Source: Flavobacterium sp. 5
GTDB taxonomy: Bacteria; Bacteroidota; Bacteroidia; Flavobacteriales; Flavobacteriaceae
Assembly (NCBI RefSeq): GCF_002813295.1
Contig: NZ_PHUE01000001.1
Span: 3,906,001 to 3,970,000 of the forward strand
Direction: 5' to 3'
DNA length: 64,000 nt
Made by a program: the position numbers and the translations under genes. Numbering within the stretch: position 1 is the first letter of the stretch; each line of letters opens with the position of its first letter. Below are positions 1-11,077 of this stretch, piece by piece. Under the pieces are notes generated by a model. The model saw only the letters and a list, made by a program, of their open reading frames with translations. It did not search any database and was not told where the DNA came from.

Positions 1-504
1 TTGTATCATCCAGATTTTAGAGCTTTCGAGCGAAGTTTTCAAATGATGACACAGGTTGCTGGACGTTCTGGGCGATCGGATAAAAAGGGCAAAGTGGTTA
101 TTCAGACCTATAATCCTAATCATAATACAATACAGCAAGTCACTCATTCCAATTATATAGGTATGTATAATGAGCAATTATATGATAGGCAAATATATAA
201 GTATCCACCCTATTTTAGAATTATAAAATTGACATTAAAACAGCGTGATTTTGATAAACTAAAAGAAGGTGCCATGTGGTTGTATCAAGTACTGAGTCAA
301 AATCTTACTATGCCAGTTTTAGGTCCTGAAGAGCCTGCAATTAATAGAATACGAAATGAATATATAAGGACTATAATCATCAAAATACCGCAAAGCACTT
401 CTATTATAAGTACAAAAAAAACTATTCAGAAGATACTGAATAGTTTTGAAGCGGTTTCTCAATACAGAGCCATTAAGGTTACTGTAAATGTTGATTTTTA
501 TTAG
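1..504 (+). CDS. priA: Primosomal protein N' (PriA helicase), C-terminal part
   Basis: The window opens inside this gene, so the true start lies upstream. The 167 visible residues hold helicase motif VI (QVAGRSGR, residues 18-25) followed by the C-terminal domain. PriA is a 3'-5' superfamily 2 helicase that reloads the replication machinery at stalled forks; motif VI contacts ATP. The order of conserved blocks after motif VI (VVIQTYNP, then a PPY segment) matches the PriA C-terminus. The gene ends 11 bp before the convergent LytTR regulator gene, and I see no clear terminator between them. Confidence 0.93.
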   Translation: MYHPDFRAFERSFQMMTQVAGRSGRSDKKGKVVIQTYNPNHNTIQQVTHSNYIGMYNEQLYDRQIYKYPPYFRIIKLTLKQRDFDKLKEGAMWLYQVLSQNLTMPVLGPEEPAINRIRNEYIRTIIIKIPQSTSIISTKKTIQKILNSFEAVSQYRAIKVTVNVDFY

Positions 505-515
505 AGAGTAGTTTT

Positions 516-1211
516 TTATGAATAGGCAAGTGCTTTTACTAAATCTTCTTTTTTGTTTCGGCTTAATGGAATTTTAGTTACTCCAATTTCGGCAAATTTA
601 CTGTTAAAACGGTCAATCTTATCAATATTTACAATATATGATTTGTGTACCCTAATAAATTTTTCTTTTGATAAATCATTTTCAAAAGATTTCATCGTTG
701 AGAGGACAAGATTACTGTCATCTTCGGTTACTACTTTTACATAATCACCAAAAGCTTCAATCCATTTAATTTTAGAAGTGAATATCTTCAGTTTTTTTAG
801 ATTGCTTTTAATAAAGATATGTTCTCCTTCGTCTTCTTTGTTTTCTTTTTTAAGAAGAAAGTGGTCAATCGCTCTGCGGACAGAAGCATTAAATCGTTCA
901 ATAGAAATAGGTTTCTGTAAATAATCAGTCGCATCATAATCAAAAGCTTTCATAGCGTATTCTGCTTTTGAAGTAATGAAAATGATTTGAGGCTTGGTTT
1001 TTAAACCGTCAAGAAAATCAAAACCGCTAATCACAGGCATTTCAATATCAAGAAATATCAAATCAACATTATGAACAGTCATACAGCTTTTTGCCTCAAT
1101 TGCATTTGAAAAATCTCCGATTAGGTTTAAATTGGTATGATTATTAACTAACTTTGCAATAATCATTCTTTGTATTGAACTATCATCAACAACAACACAG
1201 TTTAGTTTCAT
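516..1211 (-). CDS. LytR/AlgR-family response regulator (receiver + LytTR)
   Basis: A 231-residue two-domain response regulator. Residues 1-120 form a receiver: acidic pair D9/D10, phosphoacceptor D55 in LDIEMP, T80 and K100. Residues about 133-229 form a LytTR DNA-binding domain (KIKWIEAFGDYVKV, then FIRVHKSYIVNIDKI). Such regulators bind direct repeats upstream of target promoters and are usually driven by a LytS-type membrane histidine kinase, but none is next to it here, so its partner is unknown. It is transcribed toward priA and divergently from rpsF. Confidence 0.92.
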   Translation of the reverse strand: MKLNCVVVDDSSIQRMIIAKLVNNHTNLNLIGDFSNAIEAKSCMTVHNVDLIFLDIEMPVISGFDFLDGLKTKPQIIFITSKAEYAMKAFDYDATDYLQKPISIERFNASVRRAIDHFLLKKENKEDEGEHIFIKSNLKKLKIFTSKIKWIEAFGDYVKVVTEDDSNLVLSTMKSFENDLSKEKFIRVHKSYIVNIDKIDRFNSKFAEIGVTKIPLSRNKKEDLVKALAYS

Positions 1212-1316
1212 AGTATCAAGTTTTTGATTTGGTAGAGTAAAAATAGTTTTTTTTTTTATTTAATTTTAAAAATTCAAGTTTTTTTTCCCCGTTCATCGAT
1301 TATAGTTGTTTGGTAC

Positions 1317-1346
1317 TTGTATGTTCGAAAAAAAAGATTACTTTTG
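1317..1346 (+). promoter_or_regulatory. Promoter of the rpsF operon
   Basis: TTG at 1317-1319, a 19-base spacer and TACTTTTG at 1339-1346 match the Bacteroidota primary sigma consensus (TTG or TTTG, about 19, TAnnTTTG). The predicted RNA start is near 1351, leaving a leader of about 25 A/T-rich bases without a Shine-Dalgarno sequence. Confidence 0.75.
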
Positions 1347-1376
1347 CACCCAATTTAACAAATAAATAAATTTTTT

Positions 1377-1718
1377 ATGAATCATTATGAAACTGTTTTC
1401 ATTTTAAATCCCGTTTTATCTGAAGTTCAGGTAAAGGAAACAGTAAGCAAATTTGAAGATTTTCTTACTAGTAGAGGAGCAGAAATGGTATCTAAAGAAG
1501 ACTGGGGTCTTAAAAAGATGGCTTACGAAATCCAAAACAAGAAAAGTGGTTTTTACCATTTGTTCGAATTTAAAGTATCAGGAGAAGTTCTTATCGCTTT
1601 TGAAACTGAATTCAGACGTGACGAAAGAGTTATGCGTTTCTTAACTGTAAGTCTTGACAAACATGCTATCTCTTGGGCTGAAAGAAGAAGAGCAAAACTT
1701 AAATCTCAAAAAGCTTAA
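1377..1718 (+). CDS. rpsF: Ribosomal protein bS6
   Basis: A 113-residue small-subunit protein. It begins [12 protein letters not shown], typical of S6, and has the family's central block around [16 protein letters not shown] (about residues 43-58). S6 forms a heterodimer with S18 on the platform of the 30S subunit. It is the first gene of rpsF-rpsR-rplI and is followed five bases later by rpsR. Length and start agree with the family. Confidence 0.98.
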   Translation: MNHYETVFILNPVLSEVQVKETVSKFEDFLTSRGAEMVSKEDWGLKKMAYEIQNKKSGFYHLFEFKVSGEVLIAFETEFRRDERVMRFLTVSLDKHAISWAERRRAKLKSQKA

Positions 1719-1723
1719 TTATC

Positions 1724-2020
1724 ATGGCAACATTACAACAATCTGCTTCAGGAAAAAAAGACGGGGATATCAGATATCTTACGCCTTTGAACATAGAAAC
1801 TAACAAGACTAAAAAATATTGTCGTTTCAAAAAATCAGGTATCAAATATATCGATTATAAAGATGCTGATTTCTTATTGAAATTCGTTAATGAGCAAGGA
1901 AAAATTCTTCCTCGTCGTTTAACAGGAACTTCATTAAAATACCAAAGAAAAGTGTCTGTAGCTGTAAAAAGAGCACGTCACTTAGCTTTAATGCCATACG
2001 TGGCGGATTTATTAAAATAA
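1724..2020 (+). CDS. rpsR: Ribosomal protein bS18
   Basis: A 98-residue small-subunit protein. The S18 core is clear in the second half: [20 protein letters not shown], then [20 protein letters not shown] and [12 protein letters not shown]. The N-terminal 20 residues are a lysine-rich extension of the kind usual in Bacteroidota. It lies between rpsF and rplI. Together with S6 it binds helices 22 and 23 of 16S rRNA. Confidence 0.98.
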   Translation: MATLQQSASGKKDGDIRYLTPLNIETNKTKKYCRFKKSGIKYIDYKDADFLLKFVNEQGKILPRRLTGTSLKYQRKVSVAVKRARHLALMPYVADLLK

Positions 2021-2086
2021 TTAAAAATTAACAGTTGTTGGTTTTCTGAAATATGAAACCTAACTTCTCAAATAAAGGACAACAAC

Positions 2087-2530
2087 ATGGAACTTATTTT
2101 AAGAAAAGATGTTCAAAATTTAGGATTTAAAGATGATGTAGTAACTGTGAAAAACGGATACGGTCGTAACTTTTTAATCCCACAAGGATTTGCTCATTTA
2201 GCTACTTCTTCTGCAAAGAAAGTATTGGCTGAAAACCTAAAACAAAGAGCTCACAAAGAAGCTAAAGTTGTAGCAGATGCAAAAGCATTAGCTGAAAGCT
2301 TAAAAGCTATCGAAATTAAAATTTCTGCTAAAGCAGGTGGTGAAAAATTATTCGGATCTATTACAAACATTGATATCGCTGAAGCTTTAGCTAAAGGTGG
2401 TCAAGTAATTGATAGAAAATTCATTACTTCTGGTATCGTTAAACGTACTGGTAAATATTCTGCTTCAGTTAGATTACACAGAGATGTAATCGTTGAATTA
2501 GCATACGAAATTGTTGCTGAAAAAGCATAA
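2087..2530 (+). CDS. rplI: Ribosomal protein bL9
   Basis: A 147-residue large-subunit protein. The N-terminal rRNA-binding domain reads MELILRKDVQNLGFKDDVV then VKNGYGRNFLIPQGFA; a long connecting helix (about residues 40-75) and a C-terminal domain with GGEKLFGSIT follow. L9 reaches across ribosomes and helps keep the reading frame. A 66-bp gap separates it from rpsR and a strong hairpin follows, so this is the last gene of the operon. Confidence 0.98.
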   Translation: MELILRKDVQNLGFKDDVVTVKNGYGRNFLIPQGFAHLATSSAKKVLAENLKQRAHKEAKVVADAKALAESLKAIEIKISAKAGGEKLFGSITNIDIAEALAKGGQVIDRKFITSGIVKRTGKYSASVRLHRDVIVELAYEIVAEKA

Positions 2531-2550
2531 TTTTTAAATGTATATATTGA

Positions 2551-2578
2551 AATCCCGATGAAAGTCGGGATTTTTTTG
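2551..2578 (+). terminator. Rho-independent terminator of rpsF-rpsR-rplI
   Basis: Perfect 8-bp stem AATCCCGA / TCGGGATT (2551-2558 and 2565-2572) with a 6-base loop, running into a T-tract. It begins 20 bp after the rplI stop codon. Confidence 0.9.
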
Positions 2579-2605
2579 TTTTAGTAATTATCAAAAAAAA
2601 TAAAA

Positions 2606-3079
2606 ATGAAATATTCTAGGTTAACCAAAGAACAATTTGAAGAATTGACTCAAGAATTTACAACCTTTTTAGCAACTCAAACAATTGACAAAGCTGAATG
2701 GGATCAAATAAAAGCTGAAAAGCCTGAAGTTGCAGAACAAGAATTGGATGTTTTTTCGGATTTAGTGTGGGAAGGCGTTTTGTCTAGAGCAACTTATTTG
2801 GAGTTTTTCTCCAAAAATCATATTTTCTTGTTTCATTGTTTTGATACTTATGTAAAATCAATCGTTTTGAAATCGTTGGTTACTGAAGTTGATTTTTTGT
2901 CAAAAGAAGGTTTGCAATGGTTGAGTGATAATATGTTTACCGAAACTATTGAAATGAAAACTGGTAAAAAGGAATTTACAGAGGAACGTAATCTTTCTAT
3001 TTTTCAATTGATTCAGCAAGGCTCCATTTTGAGTGATGGACAATTATACAATCAAATTAATTCGATTATTGAATCATAA
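2606..3079 (+). CDS. DUF6495-like conserved protein of unknown function
   Basis: A 157-residue soluble protein with no signal peptide or membrane segment. It starts MKYSRLTKEQFEELTQEF and is rich in Glu, Lys and aromatic residues. I recall it as a flavobacterial family of unknown function (DUF6495), found near rplI and ligA; that match is from memory. It lies between the rplI terminator and a long hairpin, so it is probably transcribed alone. No catalytic motif is visible. Confidence 0.75.
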   Translation: MKYSRLTKEQFEELTQEFTTFLATQTIDKAEWDQIKAEKPEVAEQELDVFSDLVWEGVLSRATYLEFFSKNHIFLFHCFDTYVKSIVLKSLVTEVDFLSKEGLQWLSDNMFTETIEMKTGKKEFTEERNLSIFQLIQQGSILSDGQLYNQINSIIES

Positions 3080-3098
3080 ATTTGATTTTTAAACTTTA

Positions 3099-5834
<2,736 letters not shown>

Positions 5835-6270
5835 AGAAATTCAAAATAATATCATTTCTTGTGTAAAAGTTATTCTATTATAATTTTGTGATTATTTATT
5901 TCAAGAGCAACAACATCTAGTTTTTTTTTGGTTTTATAGCTTCTTCTCTTCATTTTATCTTCGCTTTTTTTAAGAGAAAAGTAAAAAAAAAATATCACAT
6001 CGATCAAGGCTCTGGTTAAAGATAATGCTTCTTTATTATTCTTAGTATGCTTGGTTTGATGAGTTAAATATTACTGTTTTTGAATCGGTTAGTTCATGGT
6101 TTCTATCTTTGGTTTTTTAAATTTATGTATATAGTGAGAGGGGTATTGTGTAGAATAATAATGCAATGTTAAGAATATAACAAAAAGTTTTAAAAAGTCG
6201 TTATAGTTTTTTAGTTTTACGAACTCAAATGTGACTGAAATAAGTAAATTTGTAATCTTGTGAAAATACT
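5835..6270. other. 436-bp gap with no convincing gene
   Basis: No RNA gene or clear repeat. The minus strand has one open frame of about 67 codons (5868-6070) that reads protein-like near its end (residues LDVVALEINNHKIIIE), but it has no good start until well inside and may be a gene remnant. A TAAATTTG box at 6245-6252 could be the -7 element for the gene starting at 6271; no -33 element stands out. Confidence 0.4.
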
Positions 6271-6789
6271 ATGTTTTTAAATTCTATAAAGAGCTTTTTA
6301 TTAAAAAAATCCTTGAAGAAACAGCTGGTTAATCTTAAGGATGAATCTTTGAGGACTTCAGTTATCAAAGTTGGTTTATTTGTAGATGAAAGTAATTTTT
6401 TAGAGACAGCAGCGTTAAAACAAGAAATAATTTCCAAAGGAATTGTTGATAGTAATATTAAGATTCTTGTTTATCGTGATAATTTAATTAGCAAAGAAGT
6501 GTATTCGGAACCAACATTTGGTTTGAAGGATTTAAATCTAAAAAACGAATTTACTCAACAAGCAATAAATGAATTTATTTCAGATGATTTTGATTTATTA
6601 ATTAATTATTATGCTGAAGAGAAGCCGTTTTTGCTATTTTTTACAAATAAATCTAAGGCAAAATTCAAGGTTGGTTTTTCAACCGTAGATAAAAGACTAA
6701 ATCATTTGTTGATAAATATTGCGGCAGAAGATTATAAAGGCTTCACTAATGAATTATTTCGATACTTAAAAATATTAAACAAAATATAA
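6271..6789 (+). CDS. DUF6913-like conserved protein
   Basis: A 172-residue soluble protein without signal peptide. I recognise it as a Bacteroidota family of unknown function (DUF6913, from memory) that usually precedes dapA. Visible features are a basic, hydrophobic N-terminus, an alternating beta/alpha pattern (VIKVGLFVDES, then DFDLLINYY, then LLFFTNKSKAKFKVGFS) and no obvious active site. Only 8 bp separate it from dapA, so the two are probably cotranscribed. Confidence 0.8.
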   Translation: MFLNSIKSFLLKKSLKKQLVNLKDESLRTSVIKVGLFVDESNFLETAALKQEIISKGIVDSNIKILVYRDNLISKEVYSEPTFGLKDLNLKNEFTQQAINEFISDDFDLLINYYAEEKPFLLFFTNKSKAKFKVGFSTVDKRLNHLLINIAAEDYKGFTNELFRYLKILNKI

Positions 6790-6797
6790 TTTAAATT

Positions 6798-7685
6798 ATG
6801 CAATCATTAATAGGAACAGGAGTTGCCCTAGTAACACCGTTTAAAAACGATTTTACAATTGATGTTGAAGCTCTAAGAAGAATTGTAAATTTCTCTATAG
6901 ACGGCGGTATTGAGTATCTTGTAGTGCTAGGTACTACGGCAGAAAATGCTACATTATCAGCAGATGAAAAAGAACTAGTTATTGCTACTGTTATTGAAGT
7001 GAATGCAGGTAGATTGCCATTGGTTCTTGGAGTAGGAGGGAATAATACATTGAAAGTTGTGGAGGAGTTACGCACAAGAGATTTTTCTGCTTTTGATGCT
7101 ATTTTATCTGTTTCGCCATATTATAATAAACCAACTCAGGAAGGAATCTATCAACATTTTAAAGCAATTTCGGAAGCATCTCCTATTCCGGTAATTTTGT
7201 ACAATGTGCCAGGAAGAACATCTAGTAATATGTTGCCATCAACGGTTATTAGACTGGCTAATGATTTCAAAAATGTAATTGCAATAAAAGAAGCAGCTGG
7301 AGATTTAGTTCAGGCAATGCAGCTTATAAAGGATAAACCCAAAGATTTTTTAGTAATTTCAGGTGATGACATGATTGCATTACCAGTTGTTTTGGCTGGT
7401 GGAGCTGGAGTAATATCAGTGATAGGGCAAGGTTTTCCAAAAGAATTTTCAGAAATGATTCGATTAGGATTGAATAGAAAAGTTGATGATGCTTTTAAAC
7501 TTCAGTATTTATTAACTAATTGTATTGATATGATTTTTGAGCAAGGAAATCCTGCAGGAATCAAAGAAGTATTTAAGATTCTTGGTATTGCAGAGAATGT
7601 ACTACGCTTGCCATTAGTTTCTGTAGATGAATCACTAGCAAATCGATTGGATATTTTTGTGAAGAAAATGGTAAAAAACTCTTAA
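6798..7685 (+). CDS. dapA: 4-hydroxy-tetrahydrodipicolinate synthase
   Basis: A 295-residue class I aldolase that condenses pyruvate with aspartate semialdehyde, the committed step of lysine and diaminopimelate synthesis. Key residues are visible: GTTAE (45-49) in the pyruvate site, Tyr135 in YNVPGR and the Schiff-base lysine Lys164 in IAIKEA. Length is normal. It follows the DUF6913-like gene by 8 bp and is the last gene before the bamD promoter. Confidence 0.97.
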   Translation: MQSLIGTGVALVTPFKNDFTIDVEALRRIVNFSIDGGIEYLVVLGTTAENATLSADEKELVIATVIEVNAGRLPLVLGVGGNNTLKVVEELRTRDFSAFDAILSVSPYYNKPTQEGIYQHFKAISEASPIPVILYNVPGRTSSNMLPSTVIRLANDFKNVIAIKEAAGDLVQAMQLIKDKPKDFLVISGDDMIALPVVLAGGAGVISVIGQGFPKEFSEMIRLGLNRKVDDAFKLQYLLTNCIDMIFEQGNPAGIKEVFKILGIAENVLRLPLVSVDESLANRLDIFVKKMVKNS

Positions 7686-7716
7686 AATACAGCTGTTTTT
7701 TTTAACTAAAGAAATA

Positions 7717-7748
7717 TTTTGTAATAGCTAAATTAATAACTAAATTTG
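7717..7748 (+). promoter_or_regulatory. Promoter of bamD
   Basis: TTTTG at 7717-7721, a 19-base spacer and TAAATTTG at 7741-7748: an almost ideal Bacteroidota promoter. The leader to the chosen bamD ATG (7816) is about 60 bases. Confidence 0.75.
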
Positions 7749-7815
7749 CCACCTAACTTTGGTGGCTTTTACTTTCTATATACTATAGGGAATAAAATTA
7801 AAATCAGTGAATCAA

Positions 7816-8610
7816 ATGAAAAAAATAATATCTGTATTGCTTGTTGTTTTGTTTTTTAGTTCTTGTAGTGAATATCAAGATGCTTTAAAGAAAGAAGATG
7901 TAGCTGTAAAGTTTGAGGTTGGAACAAAATTATATGATGCAGGAAAATATTCAAAAGCAATTCGTCTTTTTGAACAATTAGCACCGTCTTATAGAGGTAA
8001 GCCTCAAGGTGAAAAATTGTTTTATATGTATTCACAATCTTTGTACAAAACAAAGCAATATTATTTGTCAGGTTACCAATTTGATAGTTTTGTTTCGGGT
8101 TATCCAAGAAGTGAAAAAATTGAAGAATGTTCATTTTTAGCAGCAAAAAGTTATTCTATGTTGTCTCCAGTTTATAGCATAGATCAAACGGATACTTTTA
8201 AAGCTATTGAAAAAATTCAAGGATTTATTGATCGTTATCCAAATTCTCAATACATAGTTGAAGCCAATGCAACATCAAAGAAATTAAATGATAAGATTGA
8301 ACGTAAAGTTTATGAAAATGCATTAGAATACAATAGAATTTCTAATTACAAATCAGCAATAATTGCTTTTGATAATTTTATTTCAGATTATCCTGGAACA
8401 TCATTTAAAGAAAAAGCATTGTATTATAAATTTGATTCGGCTTACTCATTAGCAATAAACAGTATTTATATTAAAATGGAAGAACGTTTAAATACGGCAA
8501 AAACCTATTATAATAATTTGGTTAAATTCAAACCTAATACTGAATATAAAAGTAAAGCAGACGAAATGTTAGCTAAAATTGATGTTGAGTTACAAAAATT
8601 TAATAAATAA
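7816..8610 (+). CDS. bamD: Outer membrane assembly lipoprotein BamD
   Basis: A lipoprotein of 264 residues with lipid Cys17 in FFSSC. TPR-like helical repeats follow (GTKLYDAGKYSKAIRLFEQL, then FDSFVSGYPRSEKIEE, then AIIAFDNFISDYPGTSFKEK), the layout of BamD/YfiO, the essential partner of BamA in inserting beta-barrel proteins. An upstream GTG at 7807 is in frame, but ATG at 7816 gives a better signal peptide (MKK then a hydrophobic run). It heads a run with rpoZ, coaBC and DUF4835. Confidence 0.93.
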   Translation: MKKIISVLLVVLFFSSCSEYQDALKKEDVAVKFEVGTKLYDAGKYSKAIRLFEQLAPSYRGKPQGEKLFYMYSQSLYKTKQYYLSGYQFDSFVSGYPRSEKIEECSFLAAKSYSMLSPVYSIDQTDTFKAIEKIQGFIDRYPNSQYIVEANATSKKLNDKIERKVYENALEYNRISNYKSAIIAFDNFISDYPGTSFKEKALYYKFDSAYSLAINSIYIKMEERLNTAKTYYNNLVKFKPNTEYKSKADEMLAKIDVELQKFNK

Positions 8611-8618
8611 ATAAAGTC

Positions 8619-8936
8619 ATGGATTTAAAAAAGACAAATGCTCCAGTAAATACAATAACTTATAATAAAACAGTTATTGAAGAACCTACTGGAAATGTGT
8701 ATGAAGCGATAACAATTATGGCTAAAAGAGCAAATCAAATTAATTCTGAAATCAAAAAGGAATTGACTGAAAAATTAGAAGAATTTGCTACTTACAATGA
8801 TAGTTTAGAAGAAGTTTTTGAAAATAAAGAGCAAATCGAAGTTTCTAAATTTTACGAAAAACTTCCAAAACCACACGCTTTAGCTGTTCAAGAATGGTTA
8901 GATGGTAAAATTTACCACAGAGATTCAAATAAATAA
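8619..8936 (+). CDS. rpoZ: RNA polymerase omega subunit, Bacteroidota type
   Basis: A 105-residue protein. The segment EPTGNVYEAITIMAKRANQI (22-41) corresponds to the omega core that clamps the beta' C-terminus. The rest is the divergent tail typical of Bacteroidota (KFYEKLPKPHALAVQEWLDG). The location between bamD and coaBC is the usual flavobacterial one, and omega is linked to coaBC in many other bacteria too. It starts 8 bp after bamD. Confidence 0.88.
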   Translation: MDLKKTNAPVNTITYNKTVIEEPTGNVYEAITIMAKRANQINSEIKKELTEKLEEFATYNDSLEEVFENKEQIEVSKFYEKLPKPHALAVQEWLDGKIYHRDSNK

Positions 8937-8945
8937 TCTATACTA

Positions 8946-10157
8946 ATGTCAGTTTTAAGCGGAAAAAAGATTTTGCTAGGGATTTCTGGCGGAATTGCTG
9001 CGTATAAAACGGCTTCATTAGTTAGACTCTTCATAAAAGCAGGTGCACATGTCCAAGTGATAATGACACCTGCTTCTAAGGATTTTATAACTCCACTTAC
9101 CTTATCTACGTTATCTAAAAATCCAGTTTTTTCAGAATTTTACAATAAAGATGAAAAAAATGAGCAGTGGAATAGTCATGTAGAATTAGGTCTTTGGGCA
9201 GATTTAATGGTTATTGCACCGGCAACTGCCAATACGCTATCGAAAATGGCAAACGGATTGTGTGATAATCTTTTAATTGCCTGTTACTTATCTGCTAAAT
9301 GTCCTGTTTATTTTGCGCCAGCAATGGATTTGGATATGTATATTCATCCTTCTACTCTTGAAAGTTTTACTGCATTAAAAGCCTTTGGGAATACGATGAT
9401 ACCTGCTGAAAGCGGTGAATTGGCTAGTGGTTTATCTGGAGAAGGTCGAATGGCAGAACCAGAAAATATTGTTTCTTTTTTAGAAGCGGATCTTGAAAGC
9501 AAATTACCTTTAAAAGGGAAAAAAATACTAATTACTGCTGGTCCTACATATGAAGCAATTGACCCCGTGCGTTTTATTGGGAATCATTCATCAGGTAAAA
9601 TGGGATTTGATATTGCTCAAAGTGCTGCTAATTTAGGAGCAACAGTTATACTAGTTTCTGGACCAACACATTGTCGCATAAATCATTCTTTAGTTCAAGT
9701 AGTTCCTGTGGTTTCTTCCCTAGAAATGTATGATGCTTGCCATCAGTATTATCAGGATGTTGATGTTGCAATTGCAGCAGCAGCAGTTGCCGATTATAAG
9801 CCTAAAAATGTTGCAAGCCAGAAAATTAAAAAGGCAGCTGATGATTTTATAATTGAGCTTGAGAAAACTAAAGATATTTTAGCTTCATTTGGAGAATTAA
9901 AGAAAAATCAATTTTTAATAGGCTTTGCTTTAGAAACTGAAAATGAAATTGAAAATGCTAAAGCGAAAATTCAGAAAAAAAACTTAGATTTGATAGTTCT
10001 AAATTCGTTACAAGATGAAGGGGCAGGTTTTGGTAAACCCACTAATAAGGTTACCTTTATTGATAGTGCATTTCATATTGAACCTTTGGATTTGAAATCT
10101 AAAGAAGCTGTCGCCGATGATATTTTAAACAAAGTAATAGCGCATTTTTATGGTTAG
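8946..10157 (+). CDS. coaBC: Bifunctional CoaBC (phosphopantothenoylcysteine synthetase/decarboxylase)
   Basis: A 403-residue fusion of two coenzyme A enzymes. The N-terminal half is the FMN decarboxylase CoaC, with GISGGIAAYK (12-21), His78 and PATANT (92-97). The C-terminal half, from about residue 190 (KILITAGPTYEAIDPVRFI), is the ligase CoaB with NHSSGKMG. At the CoaC substrate flap the sequence is GELASGLSGEGRM: Ser161 stands where E. coli has the catalytic Cys158. It overlaps the next gene by 8 bp. Confidence 0.96.
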   Translation: MSVLSGKKILLGISGGIAAYKTASLVRLFIKAGAHVQVIMTPASKDFITPLTLSTLSKNPVFSEFYNKDEKNEQWNSHVELGLWADLMVIAPATANTLSKMANGLCDNLLIACYLSAKCPVYFAPAMDLDMYIHPSTLESFTALKAFGNTMIPAESGELASGLSGEGRMAEPENIVSFLEADLESKLPLKGKKILITAGPTYEAIDPVRFIGNHSSGKMGFDIAQSAANLGATVILVSGPTHCRINHSLVQVVPVVSSLEMYDACHQYYQDVDVAIAAAAVADYKPKNVASQKIKKAADDFIIELEKTKDILASFGELKKNQFLIGFALETENEIENAKAKIQKKNLDLIVLNSLQDEGAGFGKPTNKVTFIDSAFHIEPLDLKSKEAVADDILNKVIAHFYG

Positions 10158-11031
10158 ATTTGTCTTGTTTTTCTTTTTAGGGTGTGGCTTTATTCAAGCC
10201 CAGCAGTTGAATTGTACTGTTACTTTAAATACTCAAAAAATAAATAATTCTAATCAGCAGGTTTTTAAAACATTAGAAACTGCTATAAATGAATTTGTAA
10301 ACAAAACGGATTGGACTGGACAAATGCTTTCGCAAAAGGAAAGAATAAACTGTTCAATGTATATTACTATATCTAGTTATAGCTCGGATCAATTTGTTGC
10401 CAATATTCAAGTACAATCTTCTAGGAATATTTTTAATTCTACTTATTCATCTCCTGTTTTGAATATAAATGATAAAGATTTTACATTCAATTATACCGAA
10501 TTTGAAAATTTAACTTACATTCCAACAAGTTATGATTCTAATCTCGTTTCTGTTTTATCATTTTATTCATATGTGATTTTAGGAATGGATGCTGATACCT
10601 TTGTTCCATTTGTTGGAGATCGTTATTTTAAAGAAGCACTTAATATTGCAAATTTAGCTCAACAAGGAGGTTATAAAGGTTGGAATCAATCTGACGGAAC
10701 ATTGAGTAGGTATTTTTTAATAAATGATTTAATGTCGCCTACTTATGCGGATATAAGACAATCGAGTCAGCTGTATTATTCAGGATTAGATACAATGAGT
10801 CAAGATTTAAAAAAAGCTAAAGAAATTATTAAAGGTTCTTTAATGAATTTAGCTAAATTGAACGAAACTAAACCCAATTCTTATCTGTTGCGTGTTTTTA
10901 TGGATTCAAAGTCAGATGAAATCGTATCTATATTTACTGGAGGACCAAGCATAGCAATAAATGATATGGTAGACAGTTTAAATAGAACTTCTTCGTCAAA
11001 TTCCAGTAAATGGCAATTATTAAAATATTAG
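10150..11031 (+). CDS. DUF4835 family exported protein
   Basis: A 293-residue protein with a signal peptide (MVRFVLFFFLGCGFIQAQ, likely cut after AQA) followed by QLNCTVTLN, the hallmark start of DUF4835. This family is restricted to Bacteroidota and found next to coaBC. It should act in the periplasm or at the outer membrane; its biochemical role is unknown to me. The start codon lies inside the coaBC end (8-bp overlap), which suggests coupled translation. A 46-bp gap precedes recN. Confidence 0.88.
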   Translation: MVRFVLFFFLGCGFIQAQQLNCTVTLNTQKINNSNQQVFKTLETAINEFVNKTDWTGQMLSQKERINCSMYITISSYSSDQFVANIQVQSSRNIFNSTYSSPVLNINDKDFTFNYTEFENLTYIPTSYDSNLVSVLSFYSYVILGMDADTFVPFVGDRYFKEALNIANLAQQGGYKGWNQSDGTLSRYFLINDLMSPTYADIRQSSQLYYSGLDTMSQDLKKAKEIIKGSLMNLAKLNETKPNSYLLRVFMDSKSDEIVSIFTGGPSIAINDMVDSLNRTSSSNSSKWQLLKY

Positions 11032-11077
11032 CTTTCCTAATTACTTTTCTTTATAACCCAATCTATATATTTAATAA

